Made by a program: the position numbers and the translations under genes. A model generated the notes under the pieces. It was not told the DNA's origin. It did no database searches and was given only the letters and a program-made list of their open reading frames with translations. Shown here piece by piece: positions 8,053 through 15,284 of a DNA stretch of 18,698 nt. Numbering within the stretch: the first letter of the stretch is position 1; the number at the start of each line of letters is the position of its first letter. This DNA comes from CAINEC01 sp046303115 (lineage in GTDB: Bacteria > Bacteroidota > Bacteroidia > AKYH767-A > OLB10), in NCBI GenBank assembly GCA_046303115.1, contig JBKCGZ010000063.1, forward strand, positions 1 through 18,698. Direction: 5' to 3'.

Positions 8053-8166
8053 TTTTTTTTAATTTAACATTACATTTTGTTTTTAAGTAGTAGCAAATAA
8101 AAACTCACGTGGTGGGTATTGCTTGTGTATGAAAAAAATGTATTTTAGTAAGGCTTTAGGTTACTA

Positions 8167-8228
8167 CGCTAATGCAGTCAATAAAGACATATTGAAGTAG
8201 ATTTATAGCGTGTATATAGTAGTTAGCG
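8167..8228. repeat. Imperfect palindrome ending in GTTAGCG, left boundary of the cassette-like module
   Basis: CGCTAA (8167-8172) and TTAGCG (8223-8228) are inverted ends of a 62-bp element. Inside it are a small hairpin (CAATA-6-TATTG) and a competing arm TAGCGT (8206-8211) that also pairs with ACGCTA (8166-8171). Its size is close to the palindrome at 9057-9114. It could be the site of a previous cassette-like unit. The interior pairs poorly, so this is weaker than the right-hand site. Confidence 0.35.
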
Positions 8229-8282
8229 GTCATTGTTAAAAGACACATAACTAAATAACACAAAACTGAAATAAAAAATTAA

Positions 8283-9047
8283 ATGGTAAAATATTTTATT
8301 CCTTTCGCAATATACTTTGGCGCGACTACTGACAATTTATTTGGACAAAGTTTAACTGCGATTCAATTAGACCGCCCAGATCAAACAGAGTGTCCATTTA
8401 TTACACCTAAAAAATACATTCAAATTGAAAACGTATTTACTTTTGAGACTATAAATCAAAGCCAAACATCCTTTAGCTATCCTTCAACTTTATGGAAATA
8501 TGGAGTCAATGAAAAATTTGAACTAAGACTGATAACAGAATTAGTTTCAGGAAATATAAACGTAAATTCAAATACAGGATTTTCTCCTATTACAATTGGA
8601 TTTAAGACCTCATTATTTGAAGAAAGAGGATTTCTTCCAAAAACTTCATTTATTGGACATATTGCGACTTCAAAAATTGGAAGCAAGGAGTTTCAGACGA
8701 AATATATTGCACCTTCTTTTAGGCTTACAATGCAACATACATTAACAGAAAAAATATCACTTGCTTATAATATAGGCGCAGAGTGGAATGGAGAAAATGC
8801 TGAACACAGTTATATCTATACATTAACAACAGGTTTTAGTTTAACAGATAAAATTGGTTGCTACACAGAATTGTATGGATTTATTCCAACAGAGAATAAG
8901 GCTGATTATAGATTTGACTGCGGTTTGACTTATTTAATTAACAACGATTTTATGGCTGATATTTCAGGTGGTTTAGGATTATCTGAGAACGCCCCCCAAA
9001 ACTATATTTCATTAGGACTTTCATACAGATTTAAAACAACTAGGTAA
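8283..9047 (+). CDS. Outer-membrane beta-barrel protein, MetA/phenol-degradation transporter-like (PF13557 type)
   Basis: A 254-aa protein with a weak signal peptide ending near GQS (residues 21-23), then the block DRPDQTECPF and PKKYIQIENVFTFE, typical of Bacteroidota proteins annotated as putative transporters of the meta-pathway phenol degradation family. The rest alternates polar and hydrophobic residues in short strands ending in aromatic residues, with a final strand YISLGLSYRFK, so an outer-membrane barrel is likely. Codons are more A/T-rich than in ettA or hisS. It is the only gene of the cassette-like module and has no functional link to its neighbours. The channel substrate is unknown; the family name does not imply phenol use. 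Confidence 0.75.
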   Translation: MVKYFIPFAIYFGATTDNLFGQSLTAIQLDRPDQTECPFITPKKYIQIENVFTFETINQSQTSFSYPSTLWKYGVNEKFELRLITELVSGNINVNSNTGFSPITIGFKTSLFEERGFLPKTSFIGHIATSKIGSKEFQTKYIAPSFRLTMQHTLTEKISLAYNIGAEWNGENAEHSYIYTLTTGFSLTDKIGCYTELYGFIPTENKADYRFDCGLTYLINNDFMADISGGLGLSENAPQNYISLGLSYRFKTTR

Positions 9048-9056
9048 AACAACGAA

Positions 9057-9114
9057 CTGCTAACAGCGCACAAGCGCAACCCGAAAAGGGTATGCGCCTG
9101 CACGCGGCACGTTA
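9057..9114 (+). repeat. attC-like imperfect palindrome downstream of the beta-barrel gene
   Basis: In order: CTGCTAAC (9057-9064), a 6-nt spacer, CAAGCGCA (9071-9078), ACCC, loop GAAAA, GGGT (9088-9091), a bulged A, TGCGCCTG (9093-9100), a 10-nt spacer and GTTA (9111-9114). GCGCA pairs with TGCGC and ACCC with GGGT; the outer TAAC pairs with GTTA. Two paired inner blocks, unpaired unequal spacers, an extrahelical base and outer TAAC/GTTA boxes recall an integron attC site. It is GC-rich against AT-rich flanks. No T-run follows, which argues against a simple terminator. Confidence 0.5.
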
Positions 9115-9132
9115 ATCCTTCAGAATAAACTA

Positions 9133-9438
9133 ATGAAAATTGATCATCTCCATAAAATTCAAAATCAAAACAATCTGATTAAAAATCATATGCAGTCAAC
9201 TGTAATTATAGGTGATGAAATGACTGATGATGAAAAAATAATTTTCATTAAGGAAACTATAATTAAAGGTGGAATTATTGAGGTGACACTATCAGAAAAG
9301 ATTATAGAAAATCAAATTAATATTTTAACTAGTTCAAATAAGAATTGTGAGGATATCATTAATAAATCAATACCTGACGAAATTTATTTAAATACTTTAG
9401 ATATAACGCACACAATAATTGTTTTGATTCATGAGTAA
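9133..9438 (+). CDS. Small isoleucine-rich orphan protein, function unknown
   Basis: A 101-aa open frame that I cannot assign. It has no signal peptide and no membrane segment long enough to be convincing. By my count about 24 of 101 residues are Ile and many are Asn, Lys, Asp or Glu, reflecting strongly AT-rich DNA unlike the housekeeping genes around it. The ATG lies 22 nt after the GTTA that ends the attC-like site, where the first gene of a following cassette would start. The protein could be a small antitoxin or immunity-type protein, but nothing in the sequence shows that. It may also be a decayed or non-functional frame. Confidence 0.5.
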   Translation: MKIDHLHKIQNQNNLIKNHMQSTVIIGDEMTDDEKIIFIKETIIKGGIIEVTLSEKIIENQINILTSSNKNCEDIINKSIPDEIYLNTLDITHTIIVLIHE

Positions 9439-9587
9439 ATGTGTTAAGGTAATTTAAGAGTAGTATTAAGTTTGGGAATATCGCAATATAGAAATGATAC
9501 AATTTTTAGCACTTTCATATGCTTTATGCATTCGTAGTTGGATTACTTATATTTTTTACCTTTACTAGCTAACTACTAATATTCCTC

Positions 9588-9986
9588 ATGCACCTCGCTC
9601 ACTTCGCCCTCCTCATCGACGATTACGATAAAGCCATTGCTTATTATACCAACGTTCTAGGATTTACTTTGCTAGAAGATACCAAACTCGATGAACAGAA
9701 ACGTTGGGTAAGAGTTGCTACTACTGTGAATGCTGAGACGTCTATTTTACTGGCAAAGGCTTCTAATGAGCAACAACTATCACGCGTAGGAAATCAAACG
9801 GGTGGGAGAGTGTTTCTCTTTTTGCATACGGATAATATTACAGAATACTACGAACGATTACTTCAACACCAAGTGAAAATTATTCGTCCGATTACGCAGG
9901 AAGCATGGGGGACCGTTTGTGTGTTTGAAGATATGTATGGAAACCTTTGGGATTTAATTCAACCTATTACTAACGGGAATGCCTAG
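9588..9986 (+). CDS. VOC superfamily (glyoxalase/bleomycin resistance-like) protein
   Basis: A 132-aa vicinal-oxygen-chelate protein with the paired beta-alpha-beta-beta-beta modules: HFALLIDDYDKAIAYYTNVL at residues 5-24 and FLFLHTDNITEYYERLLQHQ at 76-95. The end VFEDMYGNLWDLIQ is the usual C-terminal signature, with Asp122 where Glu is commonest. Candidate metal ligands are His5, His80 and Asp122, so metal binding is plausible. The specific reaction cannot be read from sequence; these small members are usually annotated only as VOC family. Its last 8 bases overlap the start of the next gene. Confidence 0.85.
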   Translation: MHLAHFALLIDDYDKAIAYYTNVLGFTLLEDTKLDEQKRWVRVATTVNAETSILLAKASNEQQLSRVGNQTGGRVFLFLHTDNITEYYERLLQHQVKIIRPITQEAWGTVCVFEDMYGNLWDLIQPITNGNA

Positions 9987-10329
9987 GTTCACTTCTGTTG
10001 AGGAATACATCGCTTCTTTCGATCAGCCCATTCTGAAGAAGTTAAAAGAGCTGAATCGGTTTATTGCAGATCTCATCCCCTATGCGGAGCCAGTCATTAG
10101 TTACAACATGCCCGCCTATAAATTCAACAAAGTCGTTGTTTATTTTGCAGGTTATAAAAATCATATCGGGTTTTATCCAACAGCTAAACCCATCGAGTAT
10201 TTTAAAAGTGAATTGCAAGCTTATACTTTTTCAAAGGGGGCTGTACAGTTTAAAATAAACGAGACATTGCCTTTTGATCTAATAGAGAAACTCGTATTGT
10301 TTCGTATGGAAATGATCTTAAACGAATAA
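9979..10329 (+). CDS. DUF1801 domain protein (YdhG-like)
   Basis: A 116-aa soluble protein of the DUF1801 (PF08818) type. Diagnostic segments are VEEYIASFD near the start, PYAEPVISYNMPAYKF (74-fold turn region, residues about 34-49), HIGFYP and KGAVQFK near residue 87. Members share a fold with CyaY/frataxin-like proteins and are sometimes called iron chaperones, but the function is not established. The ATG overlaps the VOC gene by 8 nt, so the two are probably translationally coupled. Its stop is inside the left arm of a strong terminator hairpin. Confidence 0.85.
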   Translation: MPRFTSVEEYIASFDQPILKKLKELNRFIADLIPYAEPVISYNMPAYKFNKVVVYFAGYKNHIGFYPTAKPIEYFKSELQAYTFSKGAVQFKINETLPFDLIEKLVLFRMEMILNE

Positions 10330-10357
10330 GGGAGCAAAATTTTTGCTCCCTTATTTT
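10325..10357. terminator. Bidirectional rho-independent terminator
   Basis: AATAAGGGAGCAAAA (10325-10339) and TTTTGCTCCCTTATT (10341-10355) form a perfect 15-bp inverted repeat with one base between, flanked by A- and T-rich ends on both sides. It lies between the converging DUF1801 and dehydrogenase genes and should stop transcription from both. The DUF1801 stop codon is within the left arm. Confidence 0.9.
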
Positions 10358-10373
10358 CATCTAATCAGTTTTA

Positions 10374-12005
10374 TTATTCTTTATCTAAAAACGGATAACG
10401 ATAGTCAGTAGGAGGGACTAACGCTTCTTTAATGGTGCGAGGAGAAACCCAACGCAACAAGTTAATCAATGATCCTGCTTTGTCGTTGGTGCCCGATGCT
10501 CTTGCACCACCAAACGGCTGCTGACCAACAACAGCTCCTGTACATTTATCGTTGATGTAGAAGTTTCCTGCTGCATTCACTAGTTTCTTCGTCGCTGTCT
10601 GAATCGCATAACGATCTTTCGCCATAATCGATCCTGTTAATGCATATGTCGATGTTGAATCAACTAACTCGCATGTCTCTTCAAACTTATTTGCATCGTA
10701 AACATAAATCGTTAATACCGGTCCGAATAATTCTTCGCACATCGTTACATACTTCGGATCTTTCGCAACAATAATTGTTGGCGCAATAAAATATCCTTTC
10801 GATTTATCATACGTTCCGCCAGCAATGATTTCTACATCACTCGACTTCTTCGCATTCTCAATATAACTTACTAATTTATCGAATGATTTTTCATCAATCA
10901 CTGCGTTCACAAAGTTTTCGAAATCTTCCGTAGGCCCCATCTTCATCGAAGCTAAATCAGTAATCAAACCTTGCTTCACTTCTTCCCACATATTTGATGG
11001 AATATATGCTCTCGATGCAGCAGAACATTTTTGTCCTTGGTATTCAAAAGCACCACGACTTAACGCTGTAATTACTTCTTTCGGATTTGCACTGTGATGC
11101 GCAAGGATAAAATCTTTACCACCTGTTTCACCTACTATACGTGGATACGATTTGTATTTGTGAATGTTATTACCTATCGTTTTCCAGATATCTTGAAACA
11201 CCCCCGTTGATCCTGTAAAGTGAATGCCTGCAAAATCAGGATGATTGAAAATTACATCGCCTGTTTCTGCACCACCCGTAAATACTAAATTGATAACTCC
11301 TGCTGGTAATCCTGCTTCCATGAAAACTTCCATCAATACATTCGCAGAATAAATTTGCGTGAATGCAGGTTTCCAAACAACTGTATTTCCCATCATCGCA
11401 ACGCTTGTTGGTAAGTTACCAGCTATAGCAGTGAAATTAAATGGTGTTAACGCAAATACAAAGCCTTCTAACGGTCGTTGCTCTACGCGATTGTAAATAC
11501 CCTTTGATGATATCGGTTGTTGCGTATAAATCTCTCTTGCGTACTCTACATTGAAACGCAAGAAGTCAATCATTTCACATGATGCATCAATCTCCGCCTG
11601 AAAAGCATTTTTACTTTGCGCAAGCATAGTAGAAGCATTAATTTTAGCACGGTAAGGACCAGCTAATAATTCAGCCGCTTTCAAGAAAATAGAAGCACGC
11701 TGTTCCCATTCCATATTCGCCCAAGCATCTTTTGCTTTCATCGCTGCATTAATAGCCGCAGTTACGTGTGATGCATCACCAATAGAATATCTTCCTAATA
11801 AATGCTGATGATCGTGAGGAGGACGAAGGTCGCCTTTCTTATTTGTATGAATAGCCTCGCCACCGATATACATAGGTACATCAATTACCTCGGCTCTCAT
11901 TTCTTGAAGTTTTGCTTTAAGGGCTTTGCGCTCCGGACTTCCAGGAGCATAATTCAATACCGGCTCGTTAATCGCAGCAGGCACTTTGTATATTGCATTC
12001 GACAT
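10374..12005 (-). CDS. pruA: 1-Pyrroline-5-carboxylate dehydrogenase (L-glutamate gamma-semialdehyde dehydrogenase)
   Basis: NAD-dependent aldehyde dehydrogenase performing the second step of proline breakdown, glutamate semialdehyde to glutamate. General-base Glu293 lies in GETGGKDF and nucleophile Cys327 in GQKCSAASRAY. The Rossmann region includes FALTPFNFTAIAGNLP and HFTGSTG. The C-terminal GGARASGTNDKAG block matches the anchor typical of P5C dehydrogenases. At 543 aa it fits the stand-alone group-1 enzyme, shared by eukaryotes and Bacteroidota, rather than a PutA fusion. No proline dehydrogenase gene is adjacent. It has its own -7 element at 12021-12030 and ends at the shared terminator, so it is probably monocistronic. 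Confidence 0.95.
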   Translation of the reverse strand: MSNAIYKVPAAINEPVLNYAPGSPERKALKAKLQEMRAEVIDVPMYIGGEAIHTNKKGDLRPPHDHQHLLGRYSIGDASHVTAAINAAMKAKDAWANMEWEQRASIFLKAAELLAGPYRAKINASTMLAQSKNAFQAEIDASCEMIDFLRFNVEYAREIYTQQPISSKGIYNRVEQRPLEGFVFALTPFNFTAIAGNLPTSVAMMGNTVVWKPAFTQIYSANVLMEVFMEAGLPAGVINLVFTGGAETGDVIFNHPDFAGIHFTGSTGVFQDIWKTIGNNIHKYKSYPRIVGETGGKDFILAHHSANPKEVITALSRGAFEYQGQKCSAASRAYIPSNMWEEVKQGLITDLASMKMGPTEDFENFVNAVIDEKSFDKLVSYIENAKKSSDVEIIAGGTYDKSKGYFIAPTIIVAKDPKYVTMCEELFGPVLTIYVYDANKFEETCELVDSTSTYALTGSIMAKDRYAIQTATKKLVNAAGNFYINDKCTGAVVGQQPFGGARASGTNDKAGSLINLLRWVSPRTIKEALVPPTDYRYPFLDKE

Positions 12006-12020
12006 AGTAGTAAAATTTTA

Positions 12021-12030
12021 CGCAAAGGTA
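12021..12030 (-). promoter_or_regulatory. -7 promoter element of the P5C dehydrogenase gene
   Basis: Minus-strand TACCTTTGCG fits TAnnTTTG and ends 15 nt before the ATG, implying a very short leader. It is the same nine-base core as upstream of the subtilase gene. A -33 TTTG is not evident at 19-21 nt. Confidence 0.5.
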
Positions 12031-12079
12031 CTATTTAATACCTAAAAAATAAGCGTAGGATATTACTTAAAGTCTGAAA

Positions 12080-12586
12080 TTAATTGATTGGAACTAAGCT
12101 CCTTGTTTCCGTATAAAGCAAATACCCTTTTACCTCTTGAAATCCCATCTTTTCAATCACCGAACAGTATTTTTCCACCTGTTTATTATGCTTGTCATCT
12201 TGTCCACCCGTTTTGAAATCAATGATGATAGCAGTTTGGTCTTTCATCAGCACTCGGTCAGGCCTTAATGTTTCACCTTCAAAGTAAATGCTCGACTCGT
12301 TTTTTATTGTATAACTCCCATCATTGAAATTATTTTCATCCAGAAGTTTCAATGCAAGTAAGGCATCTTTCTTTAACCGTTCAATAAGGTTGTTGTCGTA
12401 AATATTGAATTTGATTTTGGTATTGAAAAGTACAGTGTCTAATTCCTCCGCTTTATTAACTTTACTTAATAAGTGATGTAAGTAATCGCCATACAACTGG
12501 TCTGCATTTTTAATTTTATAACTCAACGTAGGCAATACCGATGTTGTATTAAGCAACGATTGATTGGAAACAGAATTACTTTTCAA
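12080..12586 (-). CDS. Detached C-terminal PD-(D/E)XK (RecB-type) nuclease domain of the upstream helicase
   Basis: This frame is the direct in-frame continuation of the helicase after its TAA at 12629-12631. The open frame actually runs from 12628 (182 residues). There is no ATG before the nuclease core; the first plausible alternative start is the TTG at 12586. Nuclease motifs are intact: motif I-like YGDYLHHLL, Asp in RPDRV (residue 124 counted from 12628), Asp137-x-Lys139 in IIIDFKTG, and the RecB-family Gln/Tyr motif in KQVEKY. Helicase plus stop plus this part would be about 1067 aa, the usual size of fused Bacteroidota AddA/RecB-like proteins. It may be silent, made from a non-ATG start, or reached by readthrough. 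Confidence 0.7.
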   Translation of the reverse strand: MKSNSVSNQSLLNTTSVLPTLSYKIKNADQLYGDYLHHLLSKVNKAEELDTVLFNTKIKFNIYDNNLIERLKKDALLALKLLDENNFNDGSYTIKNESSIYFEGETLRPDRVLMKDQTAIIIDFKTGGQDDKHNKQVEKYCSVIEKMGFQEVKGYLLYTETRSLVPIN

Positions 12587-12628
12587 TTGGACAGAATCGT
12601 TTTGCTTTTTTTCTTCAGCTGTATTATT

Positions 12629-12631
12629 TTA
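12629..12631 (-). other. In-frame TAA separating helicase and nuclease domains
   Basis: Reading on from the helicase, the codons are GGA ATT AAA TAA AAT AAT ACA GCT, then continue without another stop or frame change into the nuclease domain. The residues after the stop (about 20, rich in Asn, Lys, Glu and Gln) look like an inter-domain linker. TAA ends other genes here (ettA, hisS, hutH), so the codon is not reassigned. Confidence 0.85.
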
Positions 12632-15283
12632 TTTAATTCCAATGATTAATTTAACAACCGCGTCTGTATCGATTAAAATAGGACTTAACTCTGCATTTGA
12701 TCGAAAAGAGGAGAGCAGTAAATTTCCTAATCGCTTTTCACTAGATTTTAAATTCGAGAATACATACAACTCCGATTTTGCTCTGGTAAATGCAACGTAA
12801 AGCAAATTCAGATTGTCAACATAAGAATTATCGATCTCTTTAAAATAACTTTTCGAAAAATGCGTATGTTCTAACTTCTTAGTAAAGATAAGCGGACTAG
12901 CAGCTGTTGAATCATAAGGTGCTGCAGTTGTTTCTCCCCAAATTGTTTGTTGCGATTTCGGAGTGATTTCCCAATCAGCAAACGGCATAATTACAATTGG
13001 AAATTCCAATCCTTTCGATTGATGAATAGTAATTATCCTTACTGCGTTGTTGACTGTTGGAAGACTAATTGTCCAATCTTTTGTCTTTGATTTTTCATCC
13101 CACCATTTCAAGAAGTATTCGATAGAGCCACCTTCTTTCGAGGTGTATTCCATCATTACATCATGAAACTTTTCAAGATATAAATCAAAATAATCTAAGC
13201 CAGTAAGTTTTAAAATTTCCCAATAGCAAATATTTACAGGAAGTGTTTTTAATTTTTCAATTTCATTCGCAAACTTAACTTTTACCCAGGTCTGAGAGTG
13301 CTTATTAATAAAGTTTGCATTTCTTTCTATCGTGGAATCTGTTAGTTGAAGTTTCTCTGCAAAATAATTTAACTCCTCCTCGAGAATAGCATTTTTTGTA
13401 TCATATAAAAAACGCAGACAGCTAATGATAAATCGTACTTTGTTATTCGCAGTTATTTTTAACGAGTTGCTGGAAATAAAATCAATGGTTGTTTCGTGCA
13501 ATAGAAAGTCAGCAATCTTGACTTCATCATCATTCTTACGAACAAGAATGGCAATATCACTAAGTGTATAATTTCTTTTCAGTGCATCTTCAATAATAGC
13601 CAGCATTTTAGGTAAATTTCCTAATGGTATTGCATCACTTTCTTCGGATGCTGTTGGCGAGTCTTCAATAATTTCTTTTTCGACTTCTAACGCACTTTCA
13701 TTTGCTTCAGCAACCTTGATTGCTTTTGCATCGATGAAATTAATTTCGATGTATCCACCTTTTGTTTTTTCTCCCTGATCAGCCTGACGCATGTTTGCAT
13801 CGTCATAGGCTTTGTCAAGTGTAACATTCGTTTCTTTTAATTTTGATTTTATTTCGTTGGATGTTGATTTGAAAAGTTCATTATTGAAATAAATCACATT
13901 GTTCTTTGAGCGGTAGTTTGTGTTTAATGGAGTTTCGGTAATGCTTTGACTAAACTGTTTTAGATCTTCTCTAACACCTTTTAAAATCAATTCCATATTG
14001 CCACCTCTCCAGCGATAAATCGATTGTTTCGCATCTCCAACAATGAGAGAGTCTTTACCTAATGAGAGTGAATTCATCACCATTGGCTTTAGAATCTTCC
14101 ACTGCGCATCGCTCGTATCTTGAAACTCATCAATGAATAAATAGTTGTAGGTGTTTCCCGATTTCTCATAGATAAACGATGCATCATCATCTCTTGAAAA
14201 ATCCTGAAGCAACTTCGTAGTATCACTTAATAAGAATGTTTGATATTCATCACGATAAAGTTTTAATGATTCATTCAGCTTTTCAATTACACCTGCTTGA
14301 TACGAAAGTTTTAAAATCTCAATCGTAGTAAGCAACTCTATTATATTGCTTTCATAATAAACACCTAATTCGCAAATTAACGGATGTAATTCAGCGTTTA
14401 TAAAATCGACAATCGGTTGTTTAGCTTTTGTTGGTGTTAACTCATCAGGGTTCTCAACAACTTTCTTAATTGTTTTTGCATAATCTATATCAAGGAAGTT
14501 TTTTTCTTCATTCGCTATTTTGAAAAGCAATGCAATAAGTCCTTTTGATTTACCTTTGAAATCATCGGATGTATATCCGCTATTAATAACAAGATCTCTT
14601 ATTGAAATAATTCTTTGTTGTATACCTACTAGAATATTTTTTCTGTTGTTCTTTAAATCCCGAACATAGGTCTGATAATCATTCACCGAAATCGCATTTG
14701 AAAAGGCATTAACAATCGGGCGATTGATAATCTCTTTTACCATTCCTTTAAGGTCGGATTTAATATTCCATCCTTTATTATTATCGATATTGTCAATCAA
14801 TAATTCTTCAAGCCACTGCGTTAACTGCTTATTCTTTCCTGAAAGTTCTAATACTCTGTCGGTAATCGTATCAGCTATATTATCAATATCAAGTTCAATG
14901 GTATAATGAATGGGTAATTTCAATTCACGCGAAAGTGTTTTCGATAATACCTGAAAGTAACTGTCAATCGTAGAAACACCAAAGGAGGAATAGTCGTGCA
15001 ATATTTTTTGCATCACAATCTCCGCGCGTTGCTGAATAAGATCGTCGCCTATTTTTAATGTATCTATTAAATACTGGCGATGATCCGATTTTTTACCATT
15101 GGATAAAAGCAATAGCTCGCTAATAATGCGGGATTTCATTTCTTCAGCCGCCTTATTCGTAAATGTTATTGCCAGTATTCGTTTATAGTCGTTGGTATTC
15201 TTAATGACTTTCTCAAGATACTGTCGCACTAACTGAAAAGTCTTACCAGAGCCTGCTGAGGCAATGTAAATCGTTAATCCCAT
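12629..15283 (-). CDS. UvrD/Rep-type SF1A helicase, AddA/RecB-like, lacking its nuclease domain in this frame
   Basis: ATP-dependent 3'-5' DNA helicase of double-strand break repair. SF1 motifs are all present: I, ASAGSGKT (8-15); Ia, AITFTNKAAEEM; II, IDEFQDTSDAQW (Asp385-Glu386); III, IVGDAKQSIYRWRGG; IV, LNTNYRSKNN; V, ITIHQSKGLEFP (about 750); VI, LLYVAFTRAKSELYVF (about 827-840). The protein ends at 884 aa, shortly after motif VI, in ...VVKLIIGIK. The nuclease domain follows in the same frame after one TAA. It starts one base after the DUF3078 gene (TAA-T-ATG), so it is the third gene of the mscL operon. An AddB partner is not in the window. Named addA-like; I do not assign a symbol because AddA/RecB orthology is unsettled. 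Confidence 0.9.
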   Translation of the reverse strand: MGLTIYIASAGSGKTFQLVRQYLEKVIKNTNDYKRILAITFTNKAAEEMKSRIISELLLLSNGKKSDHRQYLIDTLKIGDDLIQQRAEIVMQKILHDYSSFGVSTIDSYFQVLSKTLSRELKLPIHYTIELDIDNIADTITDRVLELSGKNKQLTQWLEELLIDNIDNNKGWNIKSDLKGMVKEIINRPIVNAFSNAISVNDYQTYVRDLKNNRKNILVGIQQRIISIRDLVINSGYTSDDFKGKSKGLIALLFKIANEEKNFLDIDYAKTIKKVVENPDELTPTKAKQPIVDFINAELHPLICELGVYYESNIIELLTTIEILKLSYQAGVIEKLNESLKLYRDEYQTFLLSDTTKLLQDFSRDDDASFIYEKSGNTYNYLFIDEFQDTSDAQWKILKPMVMNSLSLGKDSLIVGDAKQSIYRWRGGNMELILKGVREDLKQFSQSITETPLNTNYRSKNNVIYFNNELFKSTSNEIKSKLKETNVTLDKAYDDANMRQADQGEKTKGGYIEINFIDAKAIKVAEANESALEVEKEIIEDSPTASEESDAIPLGNLPKMLAIIEDALKRNYTLSDIAILVRKNDDEVKIADFLLHETTIDFISSNSLKITANNKVRFIISCLRFLYDTKNAILEEELNYFAEKLQLTDSTIERNANFINKHSQTWVKVKFANEIEKLKTLPVNICYWEILKLTGLDYFDLYLEKFHDVMMEYTSKEGGSIEYFLKWWDEKSKTKDWTISLPTVNNAVRIITIHQSKGLEFPIVIMPFADWEITPKSQQTIWGETTAAPYDSTAASPLIFTKKLEHTHFSKSYFKEIDNSYVDNLNLLYVAFTRAKSELYVFSNLKSSEKRLGNLLLSSFRSNAELSPILIDTDAVVKLIIGIK

Positions 15284-15284
15284 A

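Larger units (their letters stand above)
8222..9114 (+). mobile_element. Integron-cassette-like module carrying one outer-membrane protein gene (putative)
   Basis: The unit runs from GTTAGCGG (8222-8229) through one gene to the palindromic site at 9057-9114. The R''-like box CTGCTAAC (9057-9064) pairs over all eight positions with the left-end GTTAGCGG (seven Watson-Crick, one G-T), but only over TAAC/GTTA with the bases now beside it (9111-9114). This is what a circularised cassette would predict, because the left end of a cassette completes its own attC. The gene begins 53 nt inside the left end and stops 9 nt before the R''-like box, as in integron cassettes. The boxes do not match the strict RYYYAAC/GTTRRRY consensus and no integrase is in the window, so cassette identity is inference. 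Confidence 0.4.

Noticed and set aside
8053..8282. A small protein or RNA gene in the gap before the beta-barrel gene
   Set aside because: No open frame with coding character and no stable long hairpin apart from the weak palindrome at 8167-8228.
9057..9114. Palindrome as a rho-independent terminator of the beta-barrel gene
   Set aside because: The stem is GC-rich, but no T-run follows on either strand, and the spacers plus outer TAAC/GTTA boxes fit a recombination-type site better.
9439..9587. attC-like site closing a second cassette
   Set aside because: GGATTAC at 9540-9546 resembles the needed box, but no inner hairpin or closing GTT box follows; kept only as a weak hint.
12629..12631. 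TAA reassigned as a sense codon
   Set aside because: TAA terminates many intact genes in this window (ettA, hisS, hutH, mscL) at their expected lengths.
12580..12660. Programmed frameshift between helicase and nuclease
   Set aside because: Both parts are in the same reading frame; only one TAA separates them, so no shift is needed and an indel is not the cause.
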